A stretch of DNA of 64,000 nucleotides from Reichenbachiella faecimaris (lineage in GTDB: Bacteria; Bacteroidota; Bacteroidia; Cytophagales; Cyclobacteriaceae). The notes beneath the pieces are model-generated. The model was given only the letters and a program-made list of their open reading frames with translations. It was not told the origin of the DNA and did not search any database. A program made the position numbers and the translations under genes. Positions within the stretch are counted from its first letter, which is position 1, and the number at the start of each line of letters is the position of its first letter. The DNA is taken from contig NZ_FWYF01000005.1 of assembly GCF_900176375.1 (NCBI RefSeq), positions 186,001 to 250,000 on the forward strand. The letters are read 5' to 3'. Shown piece by piece: positions 20,154-28,546 of this stretch.

Positions 20154-20186
20154 AAGGGGGTAGTTCTAAAGAATTACCCCCTTTTT
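20154..20186 (+). terminator. rho-independent terminator after the GIN gene
   Basis: GGGGGTAGTTCT (20156-20167) pairs with AGAATTACCCCC (20170-20181) with one G.T wobble and a minimal loop, followed by TTTTT. It lies inside the longest possible frame of the downstream glucosidase, which is one reason to place that gene's start at 20252. Confidence 0.85.
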
Positions 20187-20251
20187 ATGTTATAAATCTC
20201 ATGGTCTATTTGATGTTAAAAGTTGGAGTTTTGATTAAACAAATTATGATT

Positions 20252-22495
20252 ATGAGAATTCCTCTTTTATTATTTCTAGCGGCTAGTCTTTCTTATTGTA
20301 CTTCTGAGCAACAATCAATAGACCCAATAGAACAAAAGGTTGACGAACTGATGTCCAAAATGACCTTGGTTGAAAAAATTGGACAAACTGCTCAGCGTGG
20401 CACATCCAGTCGGGTAAAAGGGGAGCTTTCTGAGGATTTAAAAAATGCAGTAAGAGAAGGCAGAATAGGTTCTTTGATCAATGTAATGAACAAAGAATTT
20501 GTAGACGAACTTCAGCGAATTGCTGTTGAAGAAAGCCCCAATGGTATTCCTTTGATTTTCGCCAGAGATGTCATTCACGGGTTCAAAACTATATTCCCTA
20601 TCCCTCTGGGACAGGCAGCCACTTGGAACCCTGCCCTTGTGGAAGAGGGTGCTAGGATAGCGGCTGTGGAAGCAAGTACTTATGGTGTGCGCTGGACTTT
20701 TGCTCCCATGTTGGATATTGCCCGTGATCCGAGATGGGGTAGAATAGCAGAGTCACCTGGGGAGGATCCTTATTTGGCGTCTGAACTGTCAGCTGCGTAT
20801 GTCAGAGGGTTTCAGGGCAATAATTTGACAGATCCTACTAGTATGATTGCTTGCGCCAAACACTTTGTAGGTTATGGTGCAGCAGAAGGAGGGCGCGATT
20901 ATAATACGGCAGTTATCCACGAATCTCTTTTGAGAAATATTTATTTACCACCATTTGAAAAAGCAGTTGATGCTGGTGTCCAAACTTTTATGTCTGGCTT
21001 CAATGAGTTGAATGGTGTGCCAGTTTCAGGAAATCAATTTTTGCTTGATCAAGTGTTAAGACAAGAATGGGGATTTGATGGTTTTGTGGTGAGTGACTGG
21101 AATTCTGTCACTGAGATGATCGCGCATGGCTATTGCGTAGATGAGAAAGATGCAGCCTTCAAAGCTGCACGTGCTGGAGTAGATATGGAGATGACCAGTC
21201 AATCTTATGACAATTACCTTCAGGAATTGATAGATGAAGGCCAATTGGATATTCAGCAACTGGATAGAATGGTGCGAGCTATTCTTAGGGTGAAACTTAG
21301 AATGGGCTTGTTTGATCAGCCTTATCGAGTCGATAATGAAGAACTGATACTTTCAGAAAGTCATTTGAAAAAGGCAAAAACTGCAGCTGCCCAAAGCATG
21401 GTTTTACTTAAAAATGAGAAGAAGCTATTGCCTTTGAAACCCAAACAAAAAATAGCTGTAATCGGGCCAATGGCCAACGCACCCCTGGATCAATTGGGGA
21501 CTTGGATTTTTGACGGAGATAAGGATGATTCAATGACACCAATAGCATCACTTCAAGAACGACTGGGTGCTAATATTCAATATGTTCAAGGACTTACATA
21601 TAGCAGAGATCAATCCAAGGCTCAATTTGCAAGAGCAATCAAAGCCGCCCAACAAAGTGATTTAGTTCTGTTTTTTGGGGGAGAAGAAGCCATATTATCA
21701 GGGGAGGCACATAGTCGCGCACATATCAATTTGCCAGGTGCCCAAGAAGAATTGATCAAGGAAATCAAAAAGAAAACAGGAAAGCCAATTGTGTTGATCA
21801 TTCAGGCAGGTAGACCAATTGTGTTAGAAAATATTATTGGTGATGTGGATGCCATACTCATGGCTTGGCATCTTGGAACTATGGCTGGCCCAGCTATCAC
21901 AGAAGTGCTAGTTGGTGATATCAATCCTTCAGGAAGATTGCCGATTTCCTGGCCAAAATCTGTAGGACAGATTCCTATTTATTATAATCATAAAAATACT
22001 GGACGTCCAGCAAGAGCAGAATCATTTGTTGGGATAGAAGATATTCCAATTGGTGCATGGCAAAGCTCCTTGGGCAATGATTCACACTATTTGGATGATG
22101 GTTTTGAGCCATTATATCCATTTGGTTATGGATTGTCCTATACCCGTTTTGAATATGCTGGCTTGACGATTTCAGCTGACACCCTAAACGAACGAGAAGA
22201 ATTGAAAGTGAATTTTGAATTGAGTAATACGGGTGAGACAGACGGAGTGGAAGTAGTACAATTATATATCCGTGACTATTTTGGCTCCATTACGCGACCC
22301 ATCAAAGAATTAAAGAAGTTTGAGCGAATTAGCCTAAAAGCTAAGGAGAAGAAAACCCTGGAATTTACCATAGACAAATCAGACCTGCAATTCTACAATG
22401 CTAACAATGAACTTGTACTCGAATCTGGACTGTTTTCTGTATTTGTAGGTGGAGATGCCCAGACAACTATGAAGCAGGATTTTTGGATTGAATAA
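20252..22495 (+). CDS. bglX: glycoside hydrolase family 3 beta-glucosidase (BglX-like) lipoprotein
   Basis: A 747-residue enzyme starting MRIPLLLFLAASLSYC, a lipoprotein signal with Cys near residue 16. The earlier frame start at 20147 lies within a terminator and is rejected. The GH3 N-domain has the KHFVGYGAAEGGRDYN motif and the nucleophile Asp282 in GFVVSDW. The GH3 C-domain follows, and the protein ends in a fibronectin-III-like domain (ELSNTGETDGVEVVQLYIRD). It should hydrolyse terminal beta-glucosides from oligosaccharides in the periplasm or at the outer membrane. Full length for BglX. Confidence 0.93.
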   Translation: MRIPLLLFLAASLSYCTSEQQSIDPIEQKVDELMSKMTLVEKIGQTAQRGTSSRVKGELSEDLKNAVREGRIGSLINVMNKEFVDELQRIAVEESPNGIPLIFARDVIHGFKTIFPIPLGQAATWNPALVEEGARIAAVEASTYGVRWTFAPMLDIARDPRWGRIAESPGEDPYLASELSAAYVRGFQGNNLTDPTSMIACAKHFVGYGAAEGGRDYNTAVIHESLLRNIYLPPFEKAVDAGVQTFMSGFNELNGVPVSGNQFLLDQVLRQEWGFDGFVVSDWNSVTEMIAHGYCVDEKDAAFKAARAGVDMEMTSQSYDNYLQELIDEGQLDIQQLDRMVRAILRVKLRMGLFDQPYRVDNEELILSESHLKKAKTAAAQSMVLLKNEKKLLPLKPKQKIAVIGPMANAPLDQLGTWIFDGDKDDSMTPIASLQERLGANIQYVQGLTYSRDQSKAQFARAIKAAQQSDLVLFFGGEEAILSGEAHSRAHINLPGAQEELIKEIKKKTGKPIVLIIQAGRPIVLENIIGDVDAILMAWHLGTMAGPAITEVLVGDINPSGRLPISWPKSVGQIPIYYNHKNTGRPARAESFVGIEDIPIGAWQSSLGNDSHYLDDGFEPLYPFGYGLSYTRFEYAGLTISADTLNEREELKVNFELSNTGETDGVEVVQLYIRDYFGSITRPIKELKKFERISLKAKEKKTLEFTIDKSDLQFYNANNELVLESGLFSVFVGGDAQTTMKQDFWIE

Positions 22496-22523
22496 TGAGA
22501 GGATATAAATAGAAATGATGGAT

Positions 22524-22883
22524 TTAAGCCTCCATCACTTCTTTTACAATTTCTTCAAGTTGTTCAGGGCCTTCGAATGGCTTACGAACATACTTCTTGA
22601 CATCAATTTTCAACTCGTCAGTCTCGTACTCCAAATGAGAGGATACAATGACAATCTTTGGTTTTTCTTCAAGTGTTGAAATAGTCTCATATCCATCCAG
22701 ATATGGCATTTCAATATCAAGAAATAAAATTTGGGGTTTTAACTTGGATACGCCTACGGCTCCATCTATTGCGCTGCTAAACGTGCCAACTAAGTCTATG
22801 CATTCTACTTTTTCAGCCAATTTTTTAAATATCTCAAGATAGACCAAGTCATCATCTATCGCAACGCATCTATATTTCTCCAT
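22524..22883 (-). CDS. single-domain response regulator
   Basis: A 119-residue stand-alone receiver domain. The acidic pocket is in VAIDDDLVYLE (D10-D12) and the phospho-acceptor D56 in ILFLDIEMP. The switch residue is Ser in VIVSSHLEY, and the conserved Lys is in KKYVRKPF. The sequence style is that of LytTR-type receivers, but no output domain is attached. No kinase gene is adjacent. It could be the phosphorelay partner of one of the orphan TPR kinases in the window. It converges with the glucosidase gene. Confidence 0.9.
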   Translation of the reverse strand: MEKYRCVAIDDDLVYLEIFKKLAEKVECIDLVGTFSSAIDGAVGVSKLKPQILFLDIEMPYLDGYETISTLEEKPKIVIVSSHLEYETDELKIDVKKYVRKPFEGPEQLEEIVKEVMEA

Positions 22884-23127
22884 GAATTATTGTGGTGGTG
22901 TAGTGTTAATTAAAAACGCAATTCAATCTTAACCAATTTATTTAACTATTCGAAATTTACTTTCACAAATTAGTTGTACATCTTGAATATTTTCAATGTC
23001 ATCTTGATATGTTCAATATTTAACAAATTCAAATTATTTTATGAGCTCTTGCAATATTTCTTTAAATTGCAATAACATTTAACAACAATAAGCCCAATTT
23101 TATAGAATATTCATAATTTAATTGGGA

Positions 23128-25893
23128 ATGAATTCAATATTAGCAGAAGTAAAGGAGAGACTTGGAAAACCATACGAGGATTTTGAGTTCTTACTAGAGT
23201 GTTTGAAAGAAGTTTTGATAGAGAATGGCGAGGAGACCATTGCTAATGAAATTCCATTTATCAACAAATATCCCTTCGAAAATGGCGTGCAAATGTCTGA
23301 CAAGCATATACAGATGTATTCGCTTGTTTTTCAACTGGTCAATATGGCAGAGGTCAATGGTGCTGTTCAGCATCGTCGTGCTGTAGAAAATGAACAGGAA
23401 TTTTCCTCAGTCAGTGGTTTGTTTGCCAACAACATAAAAAATTTATTGGATGCAGGGGTTACGGAAGAGGTCATTTTAGACAAAATGCCTCAAATGCAGA
23501 TAGAGCCTGTGCTTACTGCACATCCTACAGAAGCCAAACGAGCTACAGTACTTGATCATCACAGGGATTTGTATTTATTGCTTGTCAGTTTGGAGAACAA
23601 GATGTATTCAGACAAGGAGTTGATGAATATTCGCCACAACATAAAATTGACTTTATACAGATTGTGGAAGACGGGGGAAATCTATATGGAGAAGCCCGAC
23701 CTGAGTTCTGAACTTCGAAACATCATCCATTATCTGGTAAACGTATTTCCAGAAGTAATTCCTGTCTTAGATAGAAGGTTAATACAGGCGTGGAAAGCTT
23801 GCGGTTTGTCCAAGCAAAATTTGCTAGACCATCACAGTTTTCCGAAAATCAGTTTCGGTAATTGGGTCGGAGGAGACAGGGACGGTCATCCTTTGGTTAC
23901 TGATTCAGTTACTGCTGAAACGTTACAAATGCTTCGTTTGAATGCCTTTGTTGTTATCAGAAGGAAGTTAACTGCCTTAGTAAAGCAATTAAGTTTCGCA
24001 TGCGAAATGCACGAGTGTAACCCAGAATTGAAAACCAGAATAGAAGAAATTGTAGTAGAACTAGGAGACTTGGGTACTGAGGCACTGGAGAGAAATAAAG
24101 GCGAGGTATTCAGACAATTTACTAATCTGATATTGGCCAAATTGCCAGTAGATACGCAACGCGGACATGCCACTCAACTATCAGAACATCAAGGTAGCTA
24201 TAGGTTTGCCTATCAGATGTTGGAGGATTTGGATTTGCTTAAGAAAAGTCTGTTAACTTATGGTGCAAAAGCCATTGCCTTTGATGATGTAAATATTACC
24301 ATCAGAAATGTGCAGACATTTGGCTTCCACTTGGCTAAGTTGGACATTCGTCAGAATAGTGCTTTTCATGATAAGGCGATTGAGCAATTGCTGCAAGCTG
24401 CTCAGTTTGAAGAGACCAATTTCTCCGAGTGGAGTGAGAAGAAAAGATTGGACTTCTTGAATAAGGAGTTGAAGTCCAATCGGCCATTTACACATCAAAG
24501 TGCTGAATTAGGAGAAAATGCCACAGCAGTTCTTTCATGCTATAGAGTAGTGGAATCCCATGTATCCAAATATGGAGGTGAGGGAATTGGTTCTTTCATA
24601 GTGAGTATGACTCGTTCGGTTTCTGATCTGCTGGCTGTCTATCTACTGGCCAGAGAAGCTGGTTTGACTAAACAAATCCCAGAAGGGTTAATTTGTGAAA
24701 TTCCTGTGGTTCCTTTATTGGAAACCATAGAAGATTTGGAAAATGGCCCCGAAATTTTAGAAGGTTTCTTGAATCATGACTTCACCAAAAGGAGCCTTGA
24801 GCATTTCAGAAAGGTGAGAAATTATAAAAACCTACGTCAACAAGTGATGGTTGGCTATAGTGATAGCAACAAAGATGGCGGTATTATAGCCAGTCAGTGG
24901 AACCTGTATAAAGCGCAATTTAAGCTGAGTGAGATTGGCGAAAAGCAGGGAGTGAAAATTACATTCTTCCACGGCAAAGGAGGCTCAATCAGCAGAGGAT
25001 CAGGCCCTACTCATTACTTCATCAAAGCCCTGCCATATCAGGCTATTCAAGGCAATGTTCGCTTGACAGAGCAAGGAGAAACCATAGCTCAGAAGTATGA
25101 AAATAAAGTAAATGCAGAATATAACCTAGAACTGCTAGTGGCCAACTCTTTGTCTAAAACAATTTTAGATGAAAGGAGTGAGCGGGTCTATCACCCATTG
25201 GCAGACGTGCTTGACCACTTGGCAAAACAAAGTAAGGAGCACTACGAAGCGCTTACTCACCACAACGGATTTATTCAGTTCTTTCGTCAGGCCACACCTA
25301 TTGATGCTATTGAAACCAGTAAGATAGGGTCTAGACCTGCCAAAAGAACAGGCGCAAATTCACTGGATGATCTAAGAGCTATTCCATGGGTGTTTTCATG
25401 GAGTCAGTCCAGGTATCACATGACGAGCTGGTATGGCGTAGGAACTTCTCTCAATAATTTAAAACGCTCAAATCCAGAGGACTACAAAAAATTCAAAGAG
25501 GCTACCAAAAAGGACTCCTTTATCAGATATGTACTCACCAATGTGGATACAAGTTTGGCAGCTACAGATGAAAGCATCATTATGGCGTATGCACAGTTGG
25601 TAGAGGATGATCATGTTAAAAAAGAATTTCTTGAATTGTTCCTTTCTGAATTACAACTGACGCGCGAGTTATTGCTAGACCTGTTGGGTGAGGAAATAGA
25701 AGTGAGAAGGGTAAATCATCACTATTCAAATCATCTTAGAGCTCCATTGATGGTTCATTTACACGAAAAGCAAATAGACCTACTCAAGCATTGGAGACAA
25801 GAAAAGGCGAATGGGGAAAACGTAGATGAATTGCAGAGAGAACTGATGCTGACCATCAATGCCATTGCAAGTGCCATGAGAAATACAGGTTGA
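23128..25893 (+). CDS. ppc: phosphoenolpyruvate carboxylase
   Basis: A 921-residue full-length PEP carboxylase, which adds bicarbonate to PEP to make oxaloacetate and so refills the TCA cycle. Signature regions are present: EPVLTAHPTEAKR (catalytic His near residue 135), FGNWVGGDRDGHP, VGYSDSNKDGGIIASQW and the Gly-rich FHGKGGSISRGSGP. The C-terminus keeps the typical NAIASAMRNTG end. I start at ATG 23128; the frame extends two codons upstream to a TTG. A 7-base inverted repeat (TTGCAAT, 23049-23072) lies in the 5' region. Its 3' region has the unusual hairpin arrangement described below. Confidence 0.96.
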   Translation: MNSILAEVKERLGKPYEDFEFLLECLKEVLIENGEETIANEIPFINKYPFENGVQMSDKHIQMYSLVFQLVNMAEVNGAVQHRRAVENEQEFSSVSGLFANNIKNLLDAGVTEEVILDKMPQMQIEPVLTAHPTEAKRATVLDHHRDLYLLLVSLENKMYSDKELMNIRHNIKLTLYRLWKTGEIYMEKPDLSSELRNIIHYLVNVFPEVIPVLDRRLIQAWKACGLSKQNLLDHHSFPKISFGNWVGGDRDGHPLVTDSVTAETLQMLRLNAFVVIRRKLTALVKQLSFACEMHECNPELKTRIEEIVVELGDLGTEALERNKGEVFRQFTNLILAKLPVDTQRGHATQLSEHQGSYRFAYQMLEDLDLLKKSLLTYGAKAIAFDDVNITIRNVQTFGFHLAKLDIRQNSAFHDKAIEQLLQAAQFEETNFSEWSEKKRLDFLNKELKSNRPFTHQSAELGENATAVLSCYRVVESHVSKYGGEGIGSFIVSMTRSVSDLLAVYLLAREAGLTKQIPEGLICEIPVVPLLETIEDLENGPEILEGFLNHDFTKRSLEHFRKVRNYKNLRQQVMVGYSDSNKDGGIIASQWNLYKAQFKLSEIGEKQGVKITFFHGKGGSISRGSGPTHYFIKALPYQAIQGNVRLTEQGETIAQKYENKVNAEYNLELLVANSLSKTILDERSERVYHPLADVLDHLAKQSKEHYEALTHHNGFIQFFRQATPIDAIETSKIGSRPAKRTGANSLDDLRAIPWVFSWSQSRYHMTSWYGVGTSLNNLKRSNPEDYKKFKEATKKDSFIRYVLTNVDTSLAATDESIIMAYAQLVEDDHVKKEFLELFLSELQLTRELLLDLLGEEIEVRRVNHHYSNHLRAPLMVHLHEKQIDLLKHWRQEKANGENVDELQRELMLTINAIASAMRNTG

Positions 25894-25905
25894 TTATTTG
25901 GATAT

Positions 25906-25932
25906 AAAAAAACACATTCAAATGAAATGTGT
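25906..25932 (-). terminator. minus-strand terminator for the 52-residue gene
   Basis: On the minus strand ACACATT (25932-25926) and AATGTGT (25918-25912) form a stem around a 7-base loop, followed by TTTTTTT (25912-25906). It lies only about 13 bases after the ppc stop codon, so a transcript of the minus-strand gene would end antisense to the ppc 3' UTR. Confidence 0.6.
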
Positions 25933-25968
25933 CTTAAGTCAGGTAATAGGATAGGTGGAGCAGGGGTA

Positions 25969-26003
25969 GTCTATTTTGAGCTAGTGAGCAACTCAAAATA
26001 GAC
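25969..26003. repeat. perfect 12-bp inverted repeat between two facing terminators
   Basis: GTCTATTTTGAG (25969-25980) and CTCAAAATAGAC (25992-26003) are perfect complements with an 11-base spacer. No T tract follows on either strand, so this is not itself a terminator. It lies in the segment that both convergent transcripts would contain. Confidence 0.7.
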
Positions 26004-26023
26004 AGTTTGAAGCAAATAATATC

Positions 26024-26047
26024 AAGGGATCATTTGATCCCTTTTTT
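26024..26047 (+). terminator. rho-independent terminator of ppc
   Basis: AAGGGATCA (26024-26032) pairs with TGATCCCTT (26035-26043), followed by a further run of T to 26048. It lies 130 bases after the ppc stop and about 10 bases before the stop of the minus-strand 52-residue gene. Confidence 0.8.
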
Positions 26048-26057
26048 TATGTCTTTC

Positions 26058-26216
26058 TTAGGAAAAATTATTCATGTAGGTCTTGCACTGATCTTCTCCA
26101 CCAATAAACATGATGCTGTGACCTTTTAGTACAACCCAAGATTTTTCTTCTTTGTTGAATTTCAATTTGAGCGTTTTGCCAGTGTCTTTAGTTCGAGAAA
26201 ATAGTGCTTGTAACAT
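26058..26216 (-). CDS. small conserved-looking protein, 52 residues
   Basis: A minus-strand ORF of 53 codons from ATG 26216, encoding MLQALFSRTKDTGKTLKLKF, then a charged turn and SWVVLKGHSIMFIGGEDQC before KTYMNNFS. The alternating polar and hydrophobic strands ending in a short helix look like a small folded domain, not random sequence. It has its own -7 promoter box at 26262-26269 and a terminator 126 bases past the stop. No family is recognised. It is cytoplasmic with a single Cys. Too short for a 60-residue cutoff. Confidence 0.65.
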   Translation of the reverse strand: MLQALFSRTKDTGKTLKLKFNKEEKSWVVLKGHSIMFIGGEDQCKTYMNNFS

Positions 26217-26261
26217 GGGTAATTGGTTTAAATATTTCGGTAACTATAAATTATTATAAAA

Positions 26262-26269
26262 CAAATGTA
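26262..26269 (-). promoter_or_regulatory. Bacteroidota-type -7 element (TACATTTG)
   Basis: A perfect TAnnTTTG on the minus strand, 45 bases before ATG 26216 of the 52-residue gene. No TTG is seen at the -33 position. Its orientation supports that gene being transcribed. Confidence 0.45.
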
Positions 26270-26677
26270 AATAATCATATTGAATAAAGAAAATAAAATG
26301 TTGAAAAAGTACAATAAGTGACAAAAATTGTCTGAATATTTCTCTTATTAATCGAAAAAGTACAATTACTGGTCTAAATAGAGGTTTTTCTGGTTTGATA
26401 TTTTTGAATCTCTGACCCCGTTGGTTTATTAATTGCCCATATTTATCTGATTTTTAGGTGTTGCGTAATACATTATTTATGTGAGTAACAACACAGTACA
26501 AAATTGGGGTTGGCATTCTATCATATAAGCTTACCTGAATATTATTTTTGGAATGCATTAGAGCTAACTCAATCATTGGGATATATTATTTAGGAGTTAT
26601 GTTTATTTAAAGGATGTGGCTTTAAGTACTTTTGGTTGCCAACTTTGATAGGCGAAAAACAGAATAAAGTAAGGTTT
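26270..26677. other. AT-rich 408-base gap with a 13-bp direct repeat
   Basis: No ORF of substance is seen here. GAAAAAGTACAAT occurs twice, at 26303-26315 and 26354-26366, exactly 51 bases apart, upstream of the 52-residue gene. On the minus strand each copy reads ATTGTACTTTTTC, one base short of a -7 consensus. These may be paired promoter or operator sites. The remainder holds the far 3' side of the lipoprotein gene and shows nothing recognisable. Confidence 0.35.
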
Positions 26678-27682
26678 TTAAAACGACCAGATAAACAACA
26701 CACCATTTTTACGAATAACTCTATCTCGAAAAAGAGTATCATTGTTCAAATCTATTTCAGTAACGATTTGACCATTTAAATCCAATAATTGAGTCTTGTT
26801 TTGGTTAAAGTCTGAGCGCAATTGCCGTACTTTTTGCCAATCCCATGTATAGGCAACAAAAAAATTTTTCCCTAATCGATAACCGAGGCCTATGGCTCCA
26901 TCCACACTTTCAAGAAATTCAAAAGAGCTTTCATCATCGGAGATACGAGCAACATCAATTGTGACTACAAAGCTCAGATTGCGCAACGCCTGATAACCTA
27001 TTGTTTTTAAAAAATTTTTGTTACGCCATTTTTCAATTCTATGATTAATCATGTCACTATGCAAAAATGGGGTAAAGGCAATATTTGTAGCAAAGTTCAA
27101 GGCTGTTTTTTCAAGTTCATCAGATATAAGTGTACTGTCAATTGGGTTGATAGCATAATCATATATTTGATCTTCCCACCACTTGGCACCAAAAGATACA
27201 CCAAAAGTGATAGTCTTCAGATCACTTTTTTCAAGTTCCTTGTTTAACTCAGAGACTTGTTCTATGTAAGACTTAATTGCTGCTTTTGCCTCTTTGGATA
27301 GATTGGTTGAAGTAGCGGTCGTATCCAGAGAAAACTGCTGCACAGTTTCTTCAAATGTTGTTTGCTGAAGTTCTTTTTCCTTCGCCTTTACAAGTTCTCC
27401 TGCATCGGTTTGGCGATAGTTTTTAGTGATTTTCTCGTTGTCCTTCTCAATTTCACTCTTCTCTATCTTATGAAGTTCCAACAATATCACTTTCTCACGA
27501 ATAAGTGAGACTAATGAATCTTGGTTAGATGTTAGTGAATCTGATTCAAATGAGTTTAGTCTATCAAGTATATCAAATAATTCGGATTCGGAATTCTTTG
27601 AGGTGGATTTAAATAGAGAGTTGGTTGATGCGCAGCCAGATAGAAGACAAATGGACAACGTCAAGAAGATTAGGTATTTCAT
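26678..27682 (-). CDS. lipoprotein with coiled-coil and membrane-protein-like C-terminus, unknown function
   Basis: A 334-residue protein with lipoprotein signal MKYLIFLTLSICLLSGC (Cys17). Residues about 30-165 are highly charged and helical (EKSEIEKDNEKITKNYRQ and following), probably coiled coil. The second half (FGVSFGAKWWEDQIYDYAINP, then GAIGLGYRLGKNFFVAYTWDW) looks like beta-strand-rich envelope sequence. The family is not recognised. It is probably anchored in the envelope. It is monocistronic and divergent from the MarR regulator gene. Confidence 0.75.
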   Translation of the reverse strand: MKYLIFLTLSICLLSGCASTNSLFKSTSKNSESELFDILDRLNSFESDSLTSNQDSLVSLIREKVILLELHKIEKSEIEKDNEKITKNYRQTDAGELVKAKEKELQQTTFEETVQQFSLDTTATSTNLSKEAKAAIKSYIEQVSELNKELEKSDLKTITFGVSFGAKWWEDQIYDYAINPIDSTLISDELEKTALNFATNIAFTPFLHSDMINHRIEKWRNKNFLKTIGYQALRNLSFVVTIDVARISDDESSFEFLESVDGAIGLGYRLGKNFFVAYTWDWQKVRQLRSDFNQNKTQLLDLNGQIVTEIDLNNDTLFRDRVIRKNGVLFIWSF

Positions 27683-27901
27683 GAGAATAGTTTATTATTA
27701 ATTATTTTCTAGTCTCAAGATGCTGCTACATTAAGTTAATTAATTGCGAATTGTTTCAAGACTCTTATTTGGAGGTTTTGATAGTGTGATAAAAATTTCT
27801 TTATTAAGGAATAGGAAAACTTTACTTAATGCAAAATACGCTCTTTGGGAATTACCATCTTGGAAAGAATCAGATGAGAAAAGAATCATTTTCAATTCTA
27901 T

Positions 27902-27909
27902 TATCTTTG
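27902..27909 (+). promoter_or_regulatory. Bacteroidota-type -7 element (TATCTTTG) for the MarR gene
   Basis: A perfect TAnnTTTG, 41 bases before the ATG of the MarR-family regulator. No TTG is seen at -33, only TTTTC. Confidence 0.5.
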
Positions 27910-27950
27910 TAAATTGTTAAGAGAAATTAGAATAGGAGTCCAAAGTAAAA

Positions 27951-28412
27951 ATGAAGGAAGAATTGATAGACGATAAGATTTGCAAATTTACAGATTGCCT
28001 AGAGGCATTAATGATGAAAATGCAAGAAGCAGACAATACTTGCGTCGAACTTTCTAAAGATATCAGTAAAAGAGACTTTGCTGTTTTGATTTTTGTAGGC
28101 AAAAATCATGATGTCATTATGCGCGATATTGCCATGTATTTAGGCATTCCCGTGAGTACTACTACAGGCGTAATTGACAAATTGGTGGAAAAGGGTTATC
28201 TCAAAAGGTATCATTCAAAAGAAGATAGGCGAACCATAAAGATTGGCTTAAGCAAATTTGGCTTGGATTCCTACAACTTATTACAAAGCACGCTACATCA
28301 TATGGGAGGGGCGATGTTAGCTGGTCTCTCGGAAAAAGAACAAACAGAACTCATTCACCTGATGGAGAGAGTAGCGGCCAACCTGGTAAACTACGTGCCC
28401 ACTGCAAAATAA
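27951..28412 (+). CDS. MarR family transcriptional regulator
   Basis: A 153-residue winged-helix repressor-type regulator. The recognition region is IPVSTTTGVIDKLVEKGYLKR and the wing carries YHSKEDRRTIKIGLS, the D-R-R signature of MarR proteins. N- and C-terminal helices would form the dimer. The gene precedes an RND transporter operon, separated by 134 bases that contain an 8-bp palindrome. This fits a repressor that senses a small hydrophobic ligand and controls the exporter. The ligand is not predictable. Confidence 0.92.
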   Translation: MKEELIDDKICKFTDCLEALMMKMQEADNTCVELSKDISKRDFAVLIFVGKNHDVIMRDIAMYLGIPVSTTTGVIDKLVEKGYLKRYHSKEDRRTIKIGLSKFGLDSYNLLQSTLHHMGGAMLAGLSEKEQTELIHLMERVAANLVNYVPTAK

Positions 28413-28427
28413 CATTTCCAAAAGTAT

Positions 28428-28478
28428 TATTACGAAAATCGTAATATATTGAAACCATAGTATTTGGTAGTCGTAATA
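28428..28478 (+). promoter_or_regulatory. candidate MarR operator with repeated half-site
   Basis: TATTACGA (28428-28435) and TCGTAATA (28439-28446) form a perfect 8-bp palindrome with a 3-base spacer. This is close to the 15-20 bp dyads bound by MarR dimers. The half-site TCGTAATA recurs at 28471-28478, 32 bases on (three helical turns). Both lie between the MarR gene and the transporter operon. Assignment to this regulator is inferred from position. Confidence 0.55.
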
Positions 28479-28546
28479 CTCATCCAAACAGGGTGATCTA
28501 CGACTTTTATTGATTAGACGCCCACTCATTCAATAACCAGATACTA

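Noticed and set aside
22500-22535. GATGGA/TCCATC inverted repeat near the end of the single-domain receiver gene
   Set aside because: The stem is short and not followed by a T run on either strand.
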